This document shows, piece by piece, positions 47,344 through 58,260 of a stretch of DNA of 64,000 nucleotides (positions are counted from its first letter, which is position 1; each line of letters opens with the position of its first letter). Both the position numbers and the translations under genes were made by a program. The stretch spans positions 62,001 to 126,000 of the forward strand of contig JAFEKR010000055.1 of NCBI GenBank assembly GCA_019022495.1, in the 5' to 3' direction. Origin of the DNA: Epichloe hybrida. Its lineage: Eukaryota > Ascomycota > Sordariomycetes > Hypocreales > Clavicipitaceae. The notes under the pieces were generated by a model that did not search any database, had not been told where the DNA came from, and saw nothing but the letters and a program-made list of their open reading frames with translations.

Positions 47344-47721
47344 GTCCTACCTGAGTGGTAGGAAAGGAATGCGGGAATGGGGACTATTTCAGTGTACGAG
47401 TGTACGAGTGGGATGAATAGGTAGACGAATATCGTGACGATGAACTCTGCGTACCTTTTCCTTCACCCTCTTTCCTCATTGTAATCCGTACAATGTAGCT
47501 TGCTCATGACATGGGGTTGCTAATCAACTAGGTAGTGTCATGTACGGATCCGTACTCCTCCGTAATACGGAGATGCAACGATCCATCCCGCTCTGGTTCA
47601 GCCCCACTTGCTGGCCCGTGGCTGGTCGACCCAGACTTGTTGTACATGTAGCTTTTCCTGTTGCACGTGCCAAACACAGCTTCACCATTTTCCACCATCC
47701 CGTTGCGCAGATTGCTTCACA
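47344..47721. other. Short intergenic region
   Basis: Contains SPRY 3' sequence, a repeated GTGTACGA at 47391-47408 and a compact palindromic cluster of the TACGGANTA family at 47542-47572, about 150 bp upstream of the PP4R2 start. Confidence 0.55.
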
Positions 47722-49417
47722 ATGGAGGTGGACAGCGAGAATGAAAGTCTACACAAGATCGCTGCTGGAGAAGAAATAGACGAGTACGTCTGCTCCATTC
47801 GACCGTGGCCATGAACCGGTTGGACCAGCGCCGTTGTCGCGGTTTGTCGCTCTTTGCTAATCATCATGACTTGCTTCTAGAGCCACCTGGCTGGACATGC
47901 GAGCCGATTTCATCGCACGACTTGACAAGGTATGAATACGAATGACTCTACGATTCCCTCCCCTATCCTAGTCGCAGCGTCGATTGAGAATTCTTTTTCA
48001 TTTTTTCATTTTTTCATTTTAAAAAAAAAAAAAGCTCATGCATTGGTCTCAAAAGATTGCGCGCAATGACTTTCCCATCCCCAAACTACCACCGCCACCC
48101 CCGGCACCAACAATAGAGAGTCGCCTGCTTTCTCCGCTACCCTCGTCACCTCTGGAACACTCTTCGTCCCAAGAAGCCAAAAAGGAGAATGCGCCGTCGG
48201 AACAGGCAGACGAGGAACCTCGCCATCTCGCACCGGGCGAGCTACCCAAGCAGCTTGACGACATGCTGGCCGACATCAAGAAGCACCTGGACACGTTCAA
48301 GAGCCACGCGCCACACACGGTCCAGCGCCTCATGGAACTCCTTCTCCGACCAAAGGCGCATTACAAAGCCCTCGCACCGTACCTGCACGCCGTCGATCGA
48401 GTAGTCCGCGTCACCTCTGGGACCAACACGTACCCTCTGCCGCCGGCCGTACCCGACATGTCGAGCATGGAGCTGAACGGGGATGACGCGCGAGATGGCG
48501 CCGCCGCGGCGAGCGTGTCATGGAGCAACCCCACGGTCGCAGCGCTGGGCACGGACGAAGCCCTCGGCGGCGCTCTGCTGACGCCGATTCCGTGGCTGAC
48601 GAGACGCAGCCCAGAGGACAACGACAACGACGGGGAAGCGACGCCGACGCCGACACCGACGACGCCCGTGGCAGGCGCTCAGATTCACAGCGAAGCCACA
48701 GAGACGATTGACGGACCCAACGGCGCAGGAAGCGTCGAAACAGTCTCTGTTAGTGTGAATGGCATTCCGTCCACGGGGCACCACACCAGGGGCGTCACCC
48801 AGGGAGAACTCCTCCGCCAGGAACAGCGTGCCGGCGTCGTGCCCGTCAGTCAACTAACGCGTGCGCAGGAGTACTCTGTGGAAGAAGAAGCACAGCAGCA
48901 GCAGCAGCAGCAGCAGGGGCAGCAACAAGAAGAAGAAGAAGAAGAAGAAGAAGAAGAAGAGGAGGAGGAGGAGGAGGAGGAGGAGGAGGAGGAAGAAGAA
49001 GACGGGGACGAGGTCCCTCACGCGCGGGGCCCCAAGGAAATTGGCGTCGGGGACACCGGCCTCCAGGGCGTCACAAGAAGCCACATGAGCGAGGACGGCG
49101 GTGTGTCCATGCAGGGAATCGACGTCGAGGCAGCCGTGGGTCGCAAACACGACGAGCATGACCAGACGGCCGCGAGAGCGGCAAGGGACGACGACGCCAG
49201 CAGCACGTCCAGCACCGAGAGCACGGGGACGAAAAGAGAGGCCCAGCAGGAGCTCGAGGGCGAGCATGCCAAGAAGATGAAGGAAGAGACGGCGCCCTCG
49301 GCGGGTGACGCAGACGAGGAGGAGGCTCCTCCGTCTGCGTCTGTGCCGGAAGAGAAGAAGGATGGCCATGGCGAGGAAGATGGGGCGAAAGCGGATGACA
49401 CGATCGGGGGTGCCTAG
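47722..49417 (+). CDS. Protein phosphatase 4 core regulatory subunit R2 (PPP4R2 family)
   Basis: Regulatory subunit of protein phosphatase 4, which acts in DNA-damage signalling and meiosis. Exons 47722-47783, 47881-47929 and 48035-49417 join in frame to 497 aa. The conserved core lies at about residues 129-170 (APHTVQRLMELLL, PKAHYKALAPYLHAVDRVVRVTS), as in PPP4R2 proteins. The N-terminal exons give ATWLDMRADFIARLDK. The C-terminal half is disordered, with a poly-Gln run then about 25 consecutive acidic residues (48929-49003), followed by a Lys/Glu/Ala-rich tail. The second intron ends in a run of 13 A then G, which is odd for an acceptor. If splicing differs, Met at 48038 could start a shorter protein. 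It converges on RAD50. Confidence 0.8.
48890..49003 (+). repeat. CAG and GAA/GAG trinucleotide repeats in a coding exon
   Basis: About eight CAG codons, a short GGG-CAG break, then GAA and GAG codons in tandem, giving poly-Gln and poly-Glu in the PP4R2 protein. The purine tract of over 70 bp could be length-variable. Confidence 0.9.
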
Positions 49418-49992
49418 AAAGTCAGTCAAACTTTGGTCATGAGGTGGCGAGGGATAAGACGACGTGGATGATGATGACACGGAACATGGAGATGAGCTTG
49501 ATACCCCCGGGCGTGTTGGGGAGGCAGATTGATTGACGGAGAGGAAATGGGCAGGGTTTTTTTTTTTTTTTCCCCATCTTCCCCTTGTTTTGTGTCTTTG
49601 GCGTCCACGGAAAATGCTTACATGATGAAATGTGCTCACGAGAGCATTCGCACTTGAAGAGACGGCGCACGGCACGACGCTGCGAGGCAAGGAAGAGAAT
49701 GTGAATGTGAATGTGAATGTGAATGTGAATGTGGACGGGACTAAAACATTTAAGATTTGGGATTTGGTATTTGTGCGTGCGTCGTCGCAGATTACATCTA
49801 GTTTACTCAAGTTGATAAAAATACATGGAGAGATCAAGGTGTGATGTGATGCACCAGGCTATGAGTAAATTTTTAAGAACCCAAAAAAAAAAAAAGAACA
49901 CCCCCCCCCCCAAGTAATTGCTCCGAGCGAATGCATTCATCTCATGCTTCTCATTTCTTTGAAAAAGGATCTCCCCTCCCCCCCAAATCTTT
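49418..49992. other. Convergent 3' region between PP4R2 and RAD50
   Basis: Contains T- and A/C-homopolymers (49558-49571, 49881-49912) and the GTGAAT hexamer repeat at 49698-49734. No gene is seen. Confidence 0.55.
49698..49734. repeat. GTGAAT hexanucleotide repeat
   Basis: Six tandem units, nearly perfect, in the 3' intergenic space. Confidence 0.9.
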
Positions 49993-52900
49993 TCAAAAAA
50001 TCTTGGTGATGCTCTCCCGGGCAATGACGCTATTCTGCCTCTCGTCACGCTTGACGCGAAAGAAGCTGTCGCAGAAATCGCTGCACCGCATGTGACGTAA
50101 AAAGTCTTCGTCGTGCGTAATCACAATGAGCTGGAAATTACTCTGCGCCTGACGCGTCTTGATGATGGCGTGGAGGCTCTCGGCCAGACTCTTGATGTTG
50201 TCGCGGTCCAGGTTCGTCGTGGGTTCGTCGAGCGCAATGAGGCCGCAGTTGACGCCAAAGGACTCGGCGAGCGCAAGACGGATGACGATGCTGGCCAGCA
50301 CTTTTTGTCCCGCCGAGCAGCGGCCGCGCATGTCCATTTCTGTGTCCTGCTTAACCATGCAGAGACGGTAATTGTAGCTGCGCTTGCCAGAGTTGGATTC
50401 GTTGTCGGACCGGATGAGGATCGTGTCAATGTCGGTTCCTTGGTACGTGCTTTGCCAGAGCTCGCCCGCGATGCGGTTCACTTCGGCCATCTTCATCGAG
50501 TGGAATTGCATCACGGCTCGATCCACGGCGGCGCCGCACTGGGCCAGGTCTTCTATCGCGGCTTTGGTCGTCTCGACCCGAATGTGAGACTCGCGGTACT
50601 TGTGCTTGGCGTCTTTGTAGTCGATTTCCCATTCTTTCAGGAGCCGGCCCAGCTCCTCGTCTTTGGACTTCATTATGCCCATGACGGATCCTCGGTCGGC
50701 TAGCAGCCGGTTCGAACGGTTTTCTAGAACCCGCGCCTCACTCAGAAGACGTTCATAGTCTTCATGGGCGTTGCGCTCCTCGAGATCTGCAATATCCCGT
50801 CGCAGGACTTCGAGCTGGCGCAGATGCTTGCGGTAGTTGAGGTTATCGGTAATGTTCTTCTTCTTGCGATCACCGCTGTCGATGTCTTGCTTCAACTTGT
50901 TCGCCCGCACGGTGAGATCCGCAATGTCCCTGTCCAAGTTGGTGATGGACCTCTCCAGGGCTGCAATGGCACGCTCGTTCGACGCCAGGTTGGAAGGGCC
51001 TCCCTGGTCAATGTAGGCCTGGATGTCTTTGTCCAGCATCTTGATTTCACTGATCGAGTTGGAAATCGCGTCTCGTTCATCGACAATCACCTGTTCCTTG
51101 GCGCGCCCTCTTTGAAGTGTTTCGTCGCGGGCCGATCTGGCGTCCTCGATTCTTGGCTCGACCTTTTCAAGTGCTTCGTCAGCGCGATGGATAATTTCTC
51201 GCTGGTGGGCCATTTCTTCCTTGAGAGACTGTATTTGAGTCTGCATGTCGGCCTTTTTGTCCAACTGTCCTATAGCAAGGCCGATTTTGTTTCTGAGCTC
51301 ACTTCGCTCGAGCTCCAGAGAGCTCAGCTGGTCCTTCATCCGCTGTCTATCCGTAGTGAGCTTGGAAATTCGGGATTTGAGGCCCCTGAGTTGTTCCCCA
51401 ATGCTGGCTTGGAGCTCATGAATCTCGTCTGCGCTTCGGGTCGCGCCGCCAGACATTTGCTGCGACATGATACGGTCCACCTGCCCCTCGGACTCCTTGA
51501 TATCTTTATTCAGCTGGGACATGGTTGATACAGTCTTGGCAAGGTCATCCAAATCGCGAACTCTCTCTTCCTCGCCAGCTACCCTGGCTTCGTGCTCCTC
51601 CAGCTGGCGTTCAAGAGCATCGAATTCTGCTTCGATGGACCTGCTTTGTTCGCGGACTGAGGGCAACTCCGAGCTGAGTCTCTTGTACGTGTCGTAGGAG
51701 GACCGAACCGCGCGGAGAGCGTCCAAGCTCACCATGGAGTCCTTCAAATCCTTTTCGACGTCCACTTTGCCTTTTGGGTTCAGTTGCTTCTCAATCTTCT
51801 TACTGAGACGGTCCAAGCTGGCACTTTGATCATCATCAAAGTGGCGTTCACACAGCAGGCACCTCTTCTTCGACTCCAGCATCCGCCTGCATTTGGTGTA
51901 GTAGTCCATAAGGGCATCAAAAAGACTTAGCTCGTTGCGATACTCCTCCACTTGCTGTTCCATAGCTGCTACCTCGCCCGGATAATCACCAATGGCCACG
52001 CCATCTCTTATCTCTCGCAGTGTCTTGAGGACGTCCTGCTCGCACTTTCCGGCGTCTCGGGTTTTTGTTTCCTGCGACTCTTTGGTATTCTTGAGCTTGT
52101 ACTCTACCTTGTGTTGCTTCTGCTTGGTGTGCTCGAGGACTTTGCGGGCCTCTTGAAGTGACTTGTTTTGCTGGCTTGAAATCGCTTGGAACTTGGATTC
52201 CAAAGTGTCAATTTCCCAGTCGCTGCCGATGGCGGCAGAGAGTTTTGGCTTCCAGGTGGTGGTGAGTGTCTCCAGCTTCCTCCTTCTATCAGCAACCTCT
52301 TTTTTCCTGTAATCGAGCTGCGCTCTTTCCGATGCTTGGCGTGTGCACTCGACGAGTTCTGTGCTCAGCTTCTCATTATCATTTTCCAAGTTGCGCAACT
52401 TGTCATTTTCATCAGATATTTGCCTGTCCCAATTTGCCTTTTCCAGCTCGGCTTGTAATCTGTCGAACCTTGCGCTGATGTCCTCGAGCTGTCCGTCGAG
52501 GATAGCCTTGGCACCTTCATCAACGTCGATCAGGCTGGCTTCATTCTGCAGAGTTCCGGTGCGTTTTTCAATAGCCCCAATGCGCTGCTTGGCCGATACG
52601 CGGTCTTGGGTTCTGGCAGCCTTTTGCCCCTCCAACTCTGTGATGACGCCTGTTGCTGCGTCGAGTTCCGTGGCATTTATCCTATGCAAGCACTCGATAT
52701 CTCGTTTCTTGTCGCCGAGTAATTTTTGGATTTTCTCCTTGAAAGACTTCACATGTTGATCGGTCAGGTGCCCATCGTAGCCGCGAAAGCCGTGCGTGCC
52801 GGCAGCTTCCTGGATCATTTCCATGCGAGCTTGAATTTGTTGCTCATATTTGTCTTTATCAGACTGGTGTTTTCCCTGCTCTGATAATTTCGTAGAAAGG

Positions 52901-53916
52901 TTCCTGCGTGCACTGGCTAGCTCTGCTTGTAAATCACTGTACTGAGACTTGTTCCGTTCGGCTTCCTCGAAATAGCGCTCCATGCTCTGCTCATATTGTC
53001 CCAAAGAGTTCTCCAACGACGCATCGTCACCTGGTAACTCGTCAAACGTTTGCTTGAGCTCATTGACAGCATCCTGACGGTATTTCAACTGCTCTCGCTT
53101 GTTGCTCAGGTTCTGCACTATCTGAAGATAGCTATTTGCCTGTTCATGTTTCTGGCGAACCTTGTCCCGTGTTTCCTGCATCTCGGAAGAAAGGGTTTCG
53201 CATTTCTCACGGGCGTCTTCGATTTCAGACTGCAGGCCAGTCATTCGTTTCTCGGCCTTCTCGCCTCGATCCTTGTTGACCTTGTTGTGTGCCTCATCGT
53301 TTTGTAGTTTTCCCAGTTGTTCCACATGTTTTTTGCGGAGGACTTTCAGGTTGTCGATGGCTTTTGTGTATTTGAGAGCTTCGAAAATCTCGTCGAATCG
53401 TTTTTTGAGTGCGGCTGGCTCGCTGAGTGGCCAGAGTGATTCATCTTGGTGACAGAAAATGACTGCATCGAGAATGGCAGGAGATACACCAAGTCGTTCT
53501 GGGATCATTTCGTCCAGCTGCGCTTGCCTGGTAGAAGTCGTTGTCCTCTCGCCATTGTTCACTACGACTAGAGAACAATCGAGCGTTTTTTGAGACCTGG
53601 TTGTCTTCTTGACCGTGAGCTGCATGCTTCGAGTGGCGACATGTTGGCGATCATTGATGGAGCGGAACTGCAACTTCACTTGGGCCATCACCTCCTTCTC
53701 TCCACAGAGCTTGGGATCGTGAATAAAGGCGCCGCCCTTGCTGTTGGGCGGCAGCTCTCCGGTGGTGGCATACTTGAGACACTCTATGATGGTCGTTTTT
53801 CCGGATCCATTGTACCCCACGATCAGGGTCAAGGGGGTGTTGAATTGTATCGCCTCCCGCACAGATGGACTAAACGACCTGACTCCTGAGATGGAGAGCT
53901 TGTCGATTCTCGACAT
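49993..53916 (-). CDS. rad50: DNA double-strand break repair protein RAD50
   Basis: SMC-like ATPase of the Mre11-Rad50-Nbs1/Xrs2 complex, which tethers and processes DNA ends and activates Tel1/ATM. It is a single uninterrupted exon of 1307 aa, the normal length for the family. The N-terminal half-domain has Walker A GYNGSGKTT (34-42) and a conserved FCHQDESLWPLSEP segment. Long heptad-rich coiled coils run from about 190 to 1130, interrupted by the zinc hook CLLC (about 686-689) that dimerises Rad50. The C-terminal half-domain has the ABC signature SAGQKVLAS (about 1201-1209), Walker B LIALDEPTTNLD (about 1226) and the VITHD switch histidine. The ATG at 53916 starts directly with MSRIDKLSI as in orthologues. 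The gene is divergent from wc-2, with 2.5 kb between the starts. Confidence 0.97.
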   Translation of the reverse strand: MSRIDKLSISGVRSFSPSVREAIQFNTPLTLIVGYNGSGKTTIIECLKYATTGELPPNSKGGAFIHDPKLCGEKEVMAQVKLQFRSINDRQHVATRSMQLTVKKTTRSQKTLDCSLVVVNNGERTTTSTRQAQLDEMIPERLGVSPAILDAVIFCHQDESLWPLSEPAALKKRFDEIFEALKYTKAIDNLKVLRKKHVEQLGKLQNDEAHNKVNKDRGEKAEKRMTGLQSEIEDAREKCETLSSEMQETRDKVRQKHEQANSYLQIVQNLSNKREQLKYRQDAVNELKQTFDELPGDDASLENSLGQYEQSMERYFEEAERNKSQYSDLQAELASARRNLSTKLSEQGKHQSDKDKYEQQIQARMEMIQEAAGTHGFRGYDGHLTDQHVKSFKEKIQKLLGDKKRDIECLHRINATELDAATGVITELEGQKAARTQDRVSAKQRIGAIEKRTGTLQNEASLIDVDEGAKAILDGQLEDISARFDRLQAELEKANWDRQISDENDKLRNLENDNEKLSTELVECTRQASERAQLDYRKKEVADRRRKLETLTTTWKPKLSAAIGSDWEIDTLESKFQAISSQQNKSLQEARKVLEHTKQKQHKVEYKLKNTKESQETKTRDAGKCEQDVLKTLREIRDGVAIGDYPGEVAAMEQQVEEYRNELSLFDALMDYYTKCRRMLESKKRCLLCERHFDDDQSASLDRLSKKIEKQLNPKGKVDVEKDLKDSMVSLDALRAVRSSYDTYKRLSSELPSVREQSRSIEAEFDALERQLEEHEARVAGEEERVRDLDDLAKTVSTMSQLNKDIKESEGQVDRIMSQQMSGGATRSADEIHELQASIGEQLRGLKSRISKLTTDRQRMKDQLSSLELERSELRNKIGLAIGQLDKKADMQTQIQSLKEEMAHQREIIHRADEALEKVEPRIEDARSARDETLQRGRAKEQVIVDERDAISNSISEIKMLDKDIQAYIDQGGPSNLASNERAIAALERSITNLDRDIADLTVRANKLKQDIDSGDRKKKNITDNLNYRKHLRQLEVLRRDIADLEERNAHEDYERLLSEARVLENRSNRLLADRGSVMGIMKSKDEELGRLLKEWEIDYKDAKHKYRESHIRVETTKAAIEDLAQCGAAVDRAVMQFHSMKMAEVNRIAGELWQSTYQGTDIDTILIRSDNESNSGKRSYNYRLCMVKQDTEMDMRGRCSAGQKVLASIVIRLALAESFGVNCGLIALDEPTTNLDRDNIKSLAESLHAIIKTRQAQSNFQLIVITHDEDFLRHMRCSDFCDSFFRVKRDERQNSVIARESITKIF

Positions 53917-54138
53917 TGTGAACGGCGTGATGCATTGATGTGAAGCAAGCTCTGTGGTGCACGACCGTTAATACCGACCGAGTCGGGCTGCCAGCATTCG
54001 ACGACGCGCCAGGCAGCGGAGCGAGCAGGTTCACGCGTTTGAGAGAAGCAACGCTCCATGGTGCGTTCTCACGTGAGCAGGGCAGCGCAGCAGTTGGAGG
54101 GAGCGAGTTGAGTGCAATCCGTCTCGGAACGGAGCATG

Positions 54139-54154
54139 TACTCCGTACGGAGTA
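54139..54154. repeat. Perfect 16-bp palindrome TACTCCGTACGGAGTA
   Basis: Two TACTCCGTAC-type termini overlap head to head, as expected if the ends of the element seen at 41035-41136 were fused without their interior. It lies 223 bp upstream of the RAD50 start codon. Confidence 0.75.
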
Positions 54155-55393
54155 AATATGGACATGTAATCCGTACCTCACCGAGACTAGCCTGGTTTGC
54201 CTGGTTTTATTCTTTTCGCGCCGAGTCTTTCCTCCCAGCTTCTCCCTTCTCTTGCCTGCCCCGACCGACTTCAGCCCGCCCTCTTCTCTCCTCCCCCACC
54301 TCGCAGACCTTTTCTCTCGTGCTGTACTCCGCATGTAAGTCTGCTGTCCGAGTTTTGCTGAGCCTCGGGATTAATTAGTACGTAGACGAGTGATGGCAGG
54401 GATTGCACAGCAAGGGTGAGACTCGGCGCTCTATCCCTAAAATGATCAATTCGAATTCTGAGAATGAGAAACAGCCGAGTGGACGAGAAGAGGTGCGCGG
54501 TGGGTCACGGCCAGAGGCGAAGAGGGGCCGAGGCAGGGCGGCCTGCTTGGACTTGGACACTGAGACACTGATCAGTAGTGAGTCAGGCCCCGGGCAAGTC
54601 GGGCTGCTCAGTGGGACCATGGACGCGTCACAGCTTGCAAGGCCGGAGTGGCAGGGGCAGCTGGCAGGCAGCTGGCAGGCAGTTCAGACATGGACTTGTT
54701 TGCTTTTCCCCATGTTTTGCCACATCGCGAATTTGCCTGGGAATCGGCTAATATTGGATCTTGTCCTTCATTTTCTCCGTCGCCGATTCTTCACTCTACT
54801 CAGAGCAAGTCGCTGCATGTCGACTCAATGGCGGCCATTCCTCTCATGTGGGATGCTGCAAGGGTCATTTTGATTTCTACAGACTACAGGGGCTTCGTGT
54901 GACTGCGGCTGTGTGTAGTCCGTAATATGTCGTCTTTACGGATTCGTCTTGTCTTATTCATTGTGCAACTTCTAATATGCCAACAACATATATCTTCTTT
55001 GGTGCTGGTAAGGCCACAATCGCCCACCGACCGGGATTGGAATAGAGAGCGAGTGATCCGTACTAATCCGTACTAATCCGTACCCAGGTCGTTTTTTTTT
55101 ACCCCTGTGATTCAATGCTTAACATTGCTGGGTTGTCTCTCTGTACCTCCTCCGTACGGACTACACGCACCGCAGTCATGTACTCAGTAATCCGTAGTCC
55201 GTATGTACTCCGTAGATGGTGATTTATCCGTTGAGGGCTCTGGTGTCCTTGCGCATTGTCGCCACGACATGACCGTGGCGCCTCAACACGCGCCTTTACG
55301 AGGGCCGAAATTCAAGTGCAATAATATCCGAGTACGGATGGAGTAGCACGACAAGCAGGAGCGAAATCATTCTGATTCAGGGCAAGGCTCCTC

Positions 55394-55449
55394 TCGTAAG
55401 CCCTTGTAAGCCCTTGTAAGCCCTTGTAAGCCCTCGAAAGCCCTCGAAG
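55394..55449. repeat. Tandem 10-bp repeat (GTAAGCCCTT)
   Basis: Four near-perfect 10-bp units followed by two degenerate CGAAAGCCCT units. Confidence 0.85.
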
Positions 55450-56475
55450 CCCCGAAAACCCTCGCTTGCTTGTTGCTTGAGAAGAAACGGGATCCCCTTG
55501 TCCCGAGCTCCCAAAGCACCAGGCCGCATGCAGGGCAGTGGACGGAAAGGGGCAGATCAGAACGCAAAGTGGACAGACAAGTGGACAGAGACAAGCCAAA
55601 GGCAAACCATTTCAAAGGCTGATGCTATTGGCGTTAGAGCCCACTTTTTGATTGGAGGGTTTGCTCCGGAGTACTTCCGTCTCAGTGGGCCGAGTTGCAG
55701 GCGAGCAAGTACCTGACGCTCCGCCTAGAGGCCAGCTAGCGCGCACAGAGGCAACATGGAACACATTACGGATTACATGTAATGTAATGGAACGTACGTA
55801 CGGGAGTGGGGGGGGATAGCACAGCTGGAAGCAATGCTGTGGCTGCCGCTGATGCCCCCCCCATCTGGTGCCTCTGCTCTCGTAAACTTCGTCTGGATTA
55901 ATTTAGCTCCCTTATGGCTTTCTTGCTCCAGCACAACTTTGTCTTCCCTGGGCCTCGCCTGGGCCTCGCCGTTTTTGCCTCCTGCAACCTCGTTTTCTCT
56001 TTTGTGTTTGAGTGTGTGTGTGTGTGCGTTTTTTCCCCACTTCCCACTTACCGTTTTCCTTCCTCTCGTTACCCCGGTCTGGTCAACCGCCCGCCGTTGA
56101 TGATTCAGCGCCCGCCAGCGCCCGCCGCCCCTCCTCCTCTTCCTTCTGCACCAGCTCCACAGCCTGCTCTGGGCTGTTGACCCGACTCTATATTATATTA
56201 CCCGTCGCTCTCGCTGACATCGCTGAAATCGCTGAAATCGCCCAGATAGCCGGGCTTGTTGCACTCGTTCTGGACTGGAACTGGGACCGGGGCGTCGCAA
56301 AATTGAATCGTCGCTGCACTCCCGAGGCCAGGCGGCCTGCCTGGTATGCCCGCGCCACATGCCCACGCCACGGTTCTAGACTTGGGATGCCTGATGCCTG
56401 CTTGTCGATTCATCCATTCACCAAATGCAATACGTTGAGCGGTATATGAATCATCTAGACCACCAATAAAACATC

Positions 56476-58260
56476 ATGTCCCACGGGCCTCCACCACCTC
56501 CGCCGCCATCTGGCAACTTTTACGGTTTTGCGCAATTCCACCAGAATTCCTTTTCCAATGCGCAGAATGACCAGGTTAGCAGTCGCATTTCCCATCCTGC
56601 TTGCTCTGTTCTGCTTGTGCTTATGCTCTGATTTACTACTCCCTTCCGTTGATCTACTGATTATCTGATAAACTGATTATCTGATAATACTCTGATGGGC
56701 TGACGGGATCACTTCTCTTTACTCTTGCTCTAGTATCCAGAGAGCGGACCGGAGACCTTCGATCTCATGGCCTTCTTTGATGATGGCGACATACCGATGA
56801 ATTTTGACACGGGAACAGGCGCATCAGGCCTTTCCATGGGGGATTCAGCTACTATGAGCAACGGGAATGGCGACATGACCATGAGCGATAGTCCTGACGC
56901 GCAAGACCAAACTCCAGCAGCTCGTTCGCAGGACAATTCCATGGTCAGCACGGCAGACAATGTACCTGGTGGCGGACCCCTGCCCCCCGGCTCCTTTGCA
57001 CAGATGAGCTTGTCAGGGAATGGCGGCGGCAACGCCAGCACACTAACCGACTTTACCAAACGGCGGAATTGGCCTGCCAAGGTCGTTGAGGAGCTCAAAG
57101 ACTTTTTGCACATTCTCGATGCCAATGGACGGATAAAATATGCATCCAGTAGTATTCTGAATATCTCGGGCCATTCCTCGGAAGAAATCCAGGACGTCTT
57201 TTTGAAAGATCTCATCCACCCCGATGATCAAGGCGTCTTTGTTTCAGAGCTCAACGAGTCAATTGCCTCGGGCAATCCTTTACGACTGTTTTACAGATTC
57301 AAGGTCAAGGATGGCACGTACGCCATCTTCGAGACAATCGGACACGCCCACATTGCTGCGGCTCGATTTGCACCGAATCCCAGTAACCAATCCCCATTTT
57401 GTCAGGCAGTCTTCATGATGTCGAGACCGTACCCGACAAAAAACGCCGGTTTACTCGATTCGTTCTTAGAACACAAGATGGAGAACGAGCGCCTCCGACG
57501 CCGCATAGCCGAGTTGCGAAGAGAAGAAGAAGCTGAAACAGAAGGATCGAGCCGATACTATCAGGAAGGCCGCTCAGACATGACGCCATCGGAGACTACG
57601 GGAACTTCGGCAGCTACTCCGTTCTTCTTCCGCAGCCATAGCTCTAGCGGCGACAGGCACGACAGGATAAATCCCGCTTTAACTAGGGAGAATCTCGAAG
57701 GTGCCGTGGCCGCTCGACGCTCCGACTCGCTAGGCGATAAGATGGCGCGGTACGAAGGCAACTCACATGGCGAGACAATCGAAATGTTGACCGGCTTGCG
57801 ATATATGGAAGGCGAGCGCAGTAGGGGTATTACCACAGGCCGCAGCAGCCCAACATTGATCAAAGACGATGCCGGCATCGCCATCCCCGCAGATCGAGAT
57901 TCGAGAGCTGGCGAGAAGAAGAAGAAGTTGAAGACGGCGGAGGAATACGTGTGTACAGATTGCGGTACGCCCTCACTCACCCCTTTGTCGCCCCCTTTTC
58001 TTCTTCTGGGTCTTATTCTCATTCCTTCCCGGACCTTTGACTTTAATGTTGTTCCTTCCCCCCACACATCAATTTTTTTTTTCTTTTTCAAATGGCATGC
58101 TGATCGATATTCAGGAACTCTTGACTCCCCCGAATGGCGGAAAGGACCCAGCGGACCGAAGACCCTCTGCAACGCGTGTGGCCTACGATGGGCCAAGAAG
58201 GAAAAGAAGAGAAACTCGTCTTCGCACAAAGTTCCGCAAATGGATCAAGCTATGGGCTAG
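56476..58260 (+). CDS. wc-2: White collar-2 (PAS and GATA zinc-finger transcription factor)
   Basis: Partner of the blue-light receptor WC-1 in the white collar complex, which activates light-induced and clock genes in the nucleus. Exons 56476-56574, 56734-57964 and 58115-58260 (phases 0 and 1) give 491 aa; the introns are 159 and 150 bp. The N-terminus is Pro-rich. A single PAS domain lies at about 152-240 ([44 protein letters not shown]). A basic coiled segment with [19 protein letters not shown] follows. The GATA finger is split by intron 2: C440-x2-C443-x18-C462-x2-C465, with [10 protein letters not shown] and [10 protein letters not shown]. There is one PAS and no LOV flavin site, as expected for WC-2 rather than WC-1. 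Intron 1 has an unusual GTTAGC donor. The short C-terminal tail is Ser/Lys-rich. Confidence 0.95.

Larger units (their letters stand above)
53917..56475. other. Divergent promoter region between RAD50 and wc-2
   Basis: About 2.6 kb with no gene recognised. It holds many TACGGANTA-family copies (54139-54154 as a 16-bp perfect palindrome, 55055-55084 as a triple, 55182-55216), a 10-bp tandem repeat at 55394-55449 and a GT run near 56012-56026. Frames of up to 156 codons look like chance. Confidence 0.5.

Noticed and set aside
50764..51528. Plus-strand frame of 254 codons
   Set aside because: Antisense shadow of the RAD50 coiled coil.
56012..56026. GT run and T-rich sequence before wc-2 as an upstream coding exon
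   Set aside because: No conserved WC-2 sequence is found upstream of MSHGPPPP, and the region has leader-like composition.
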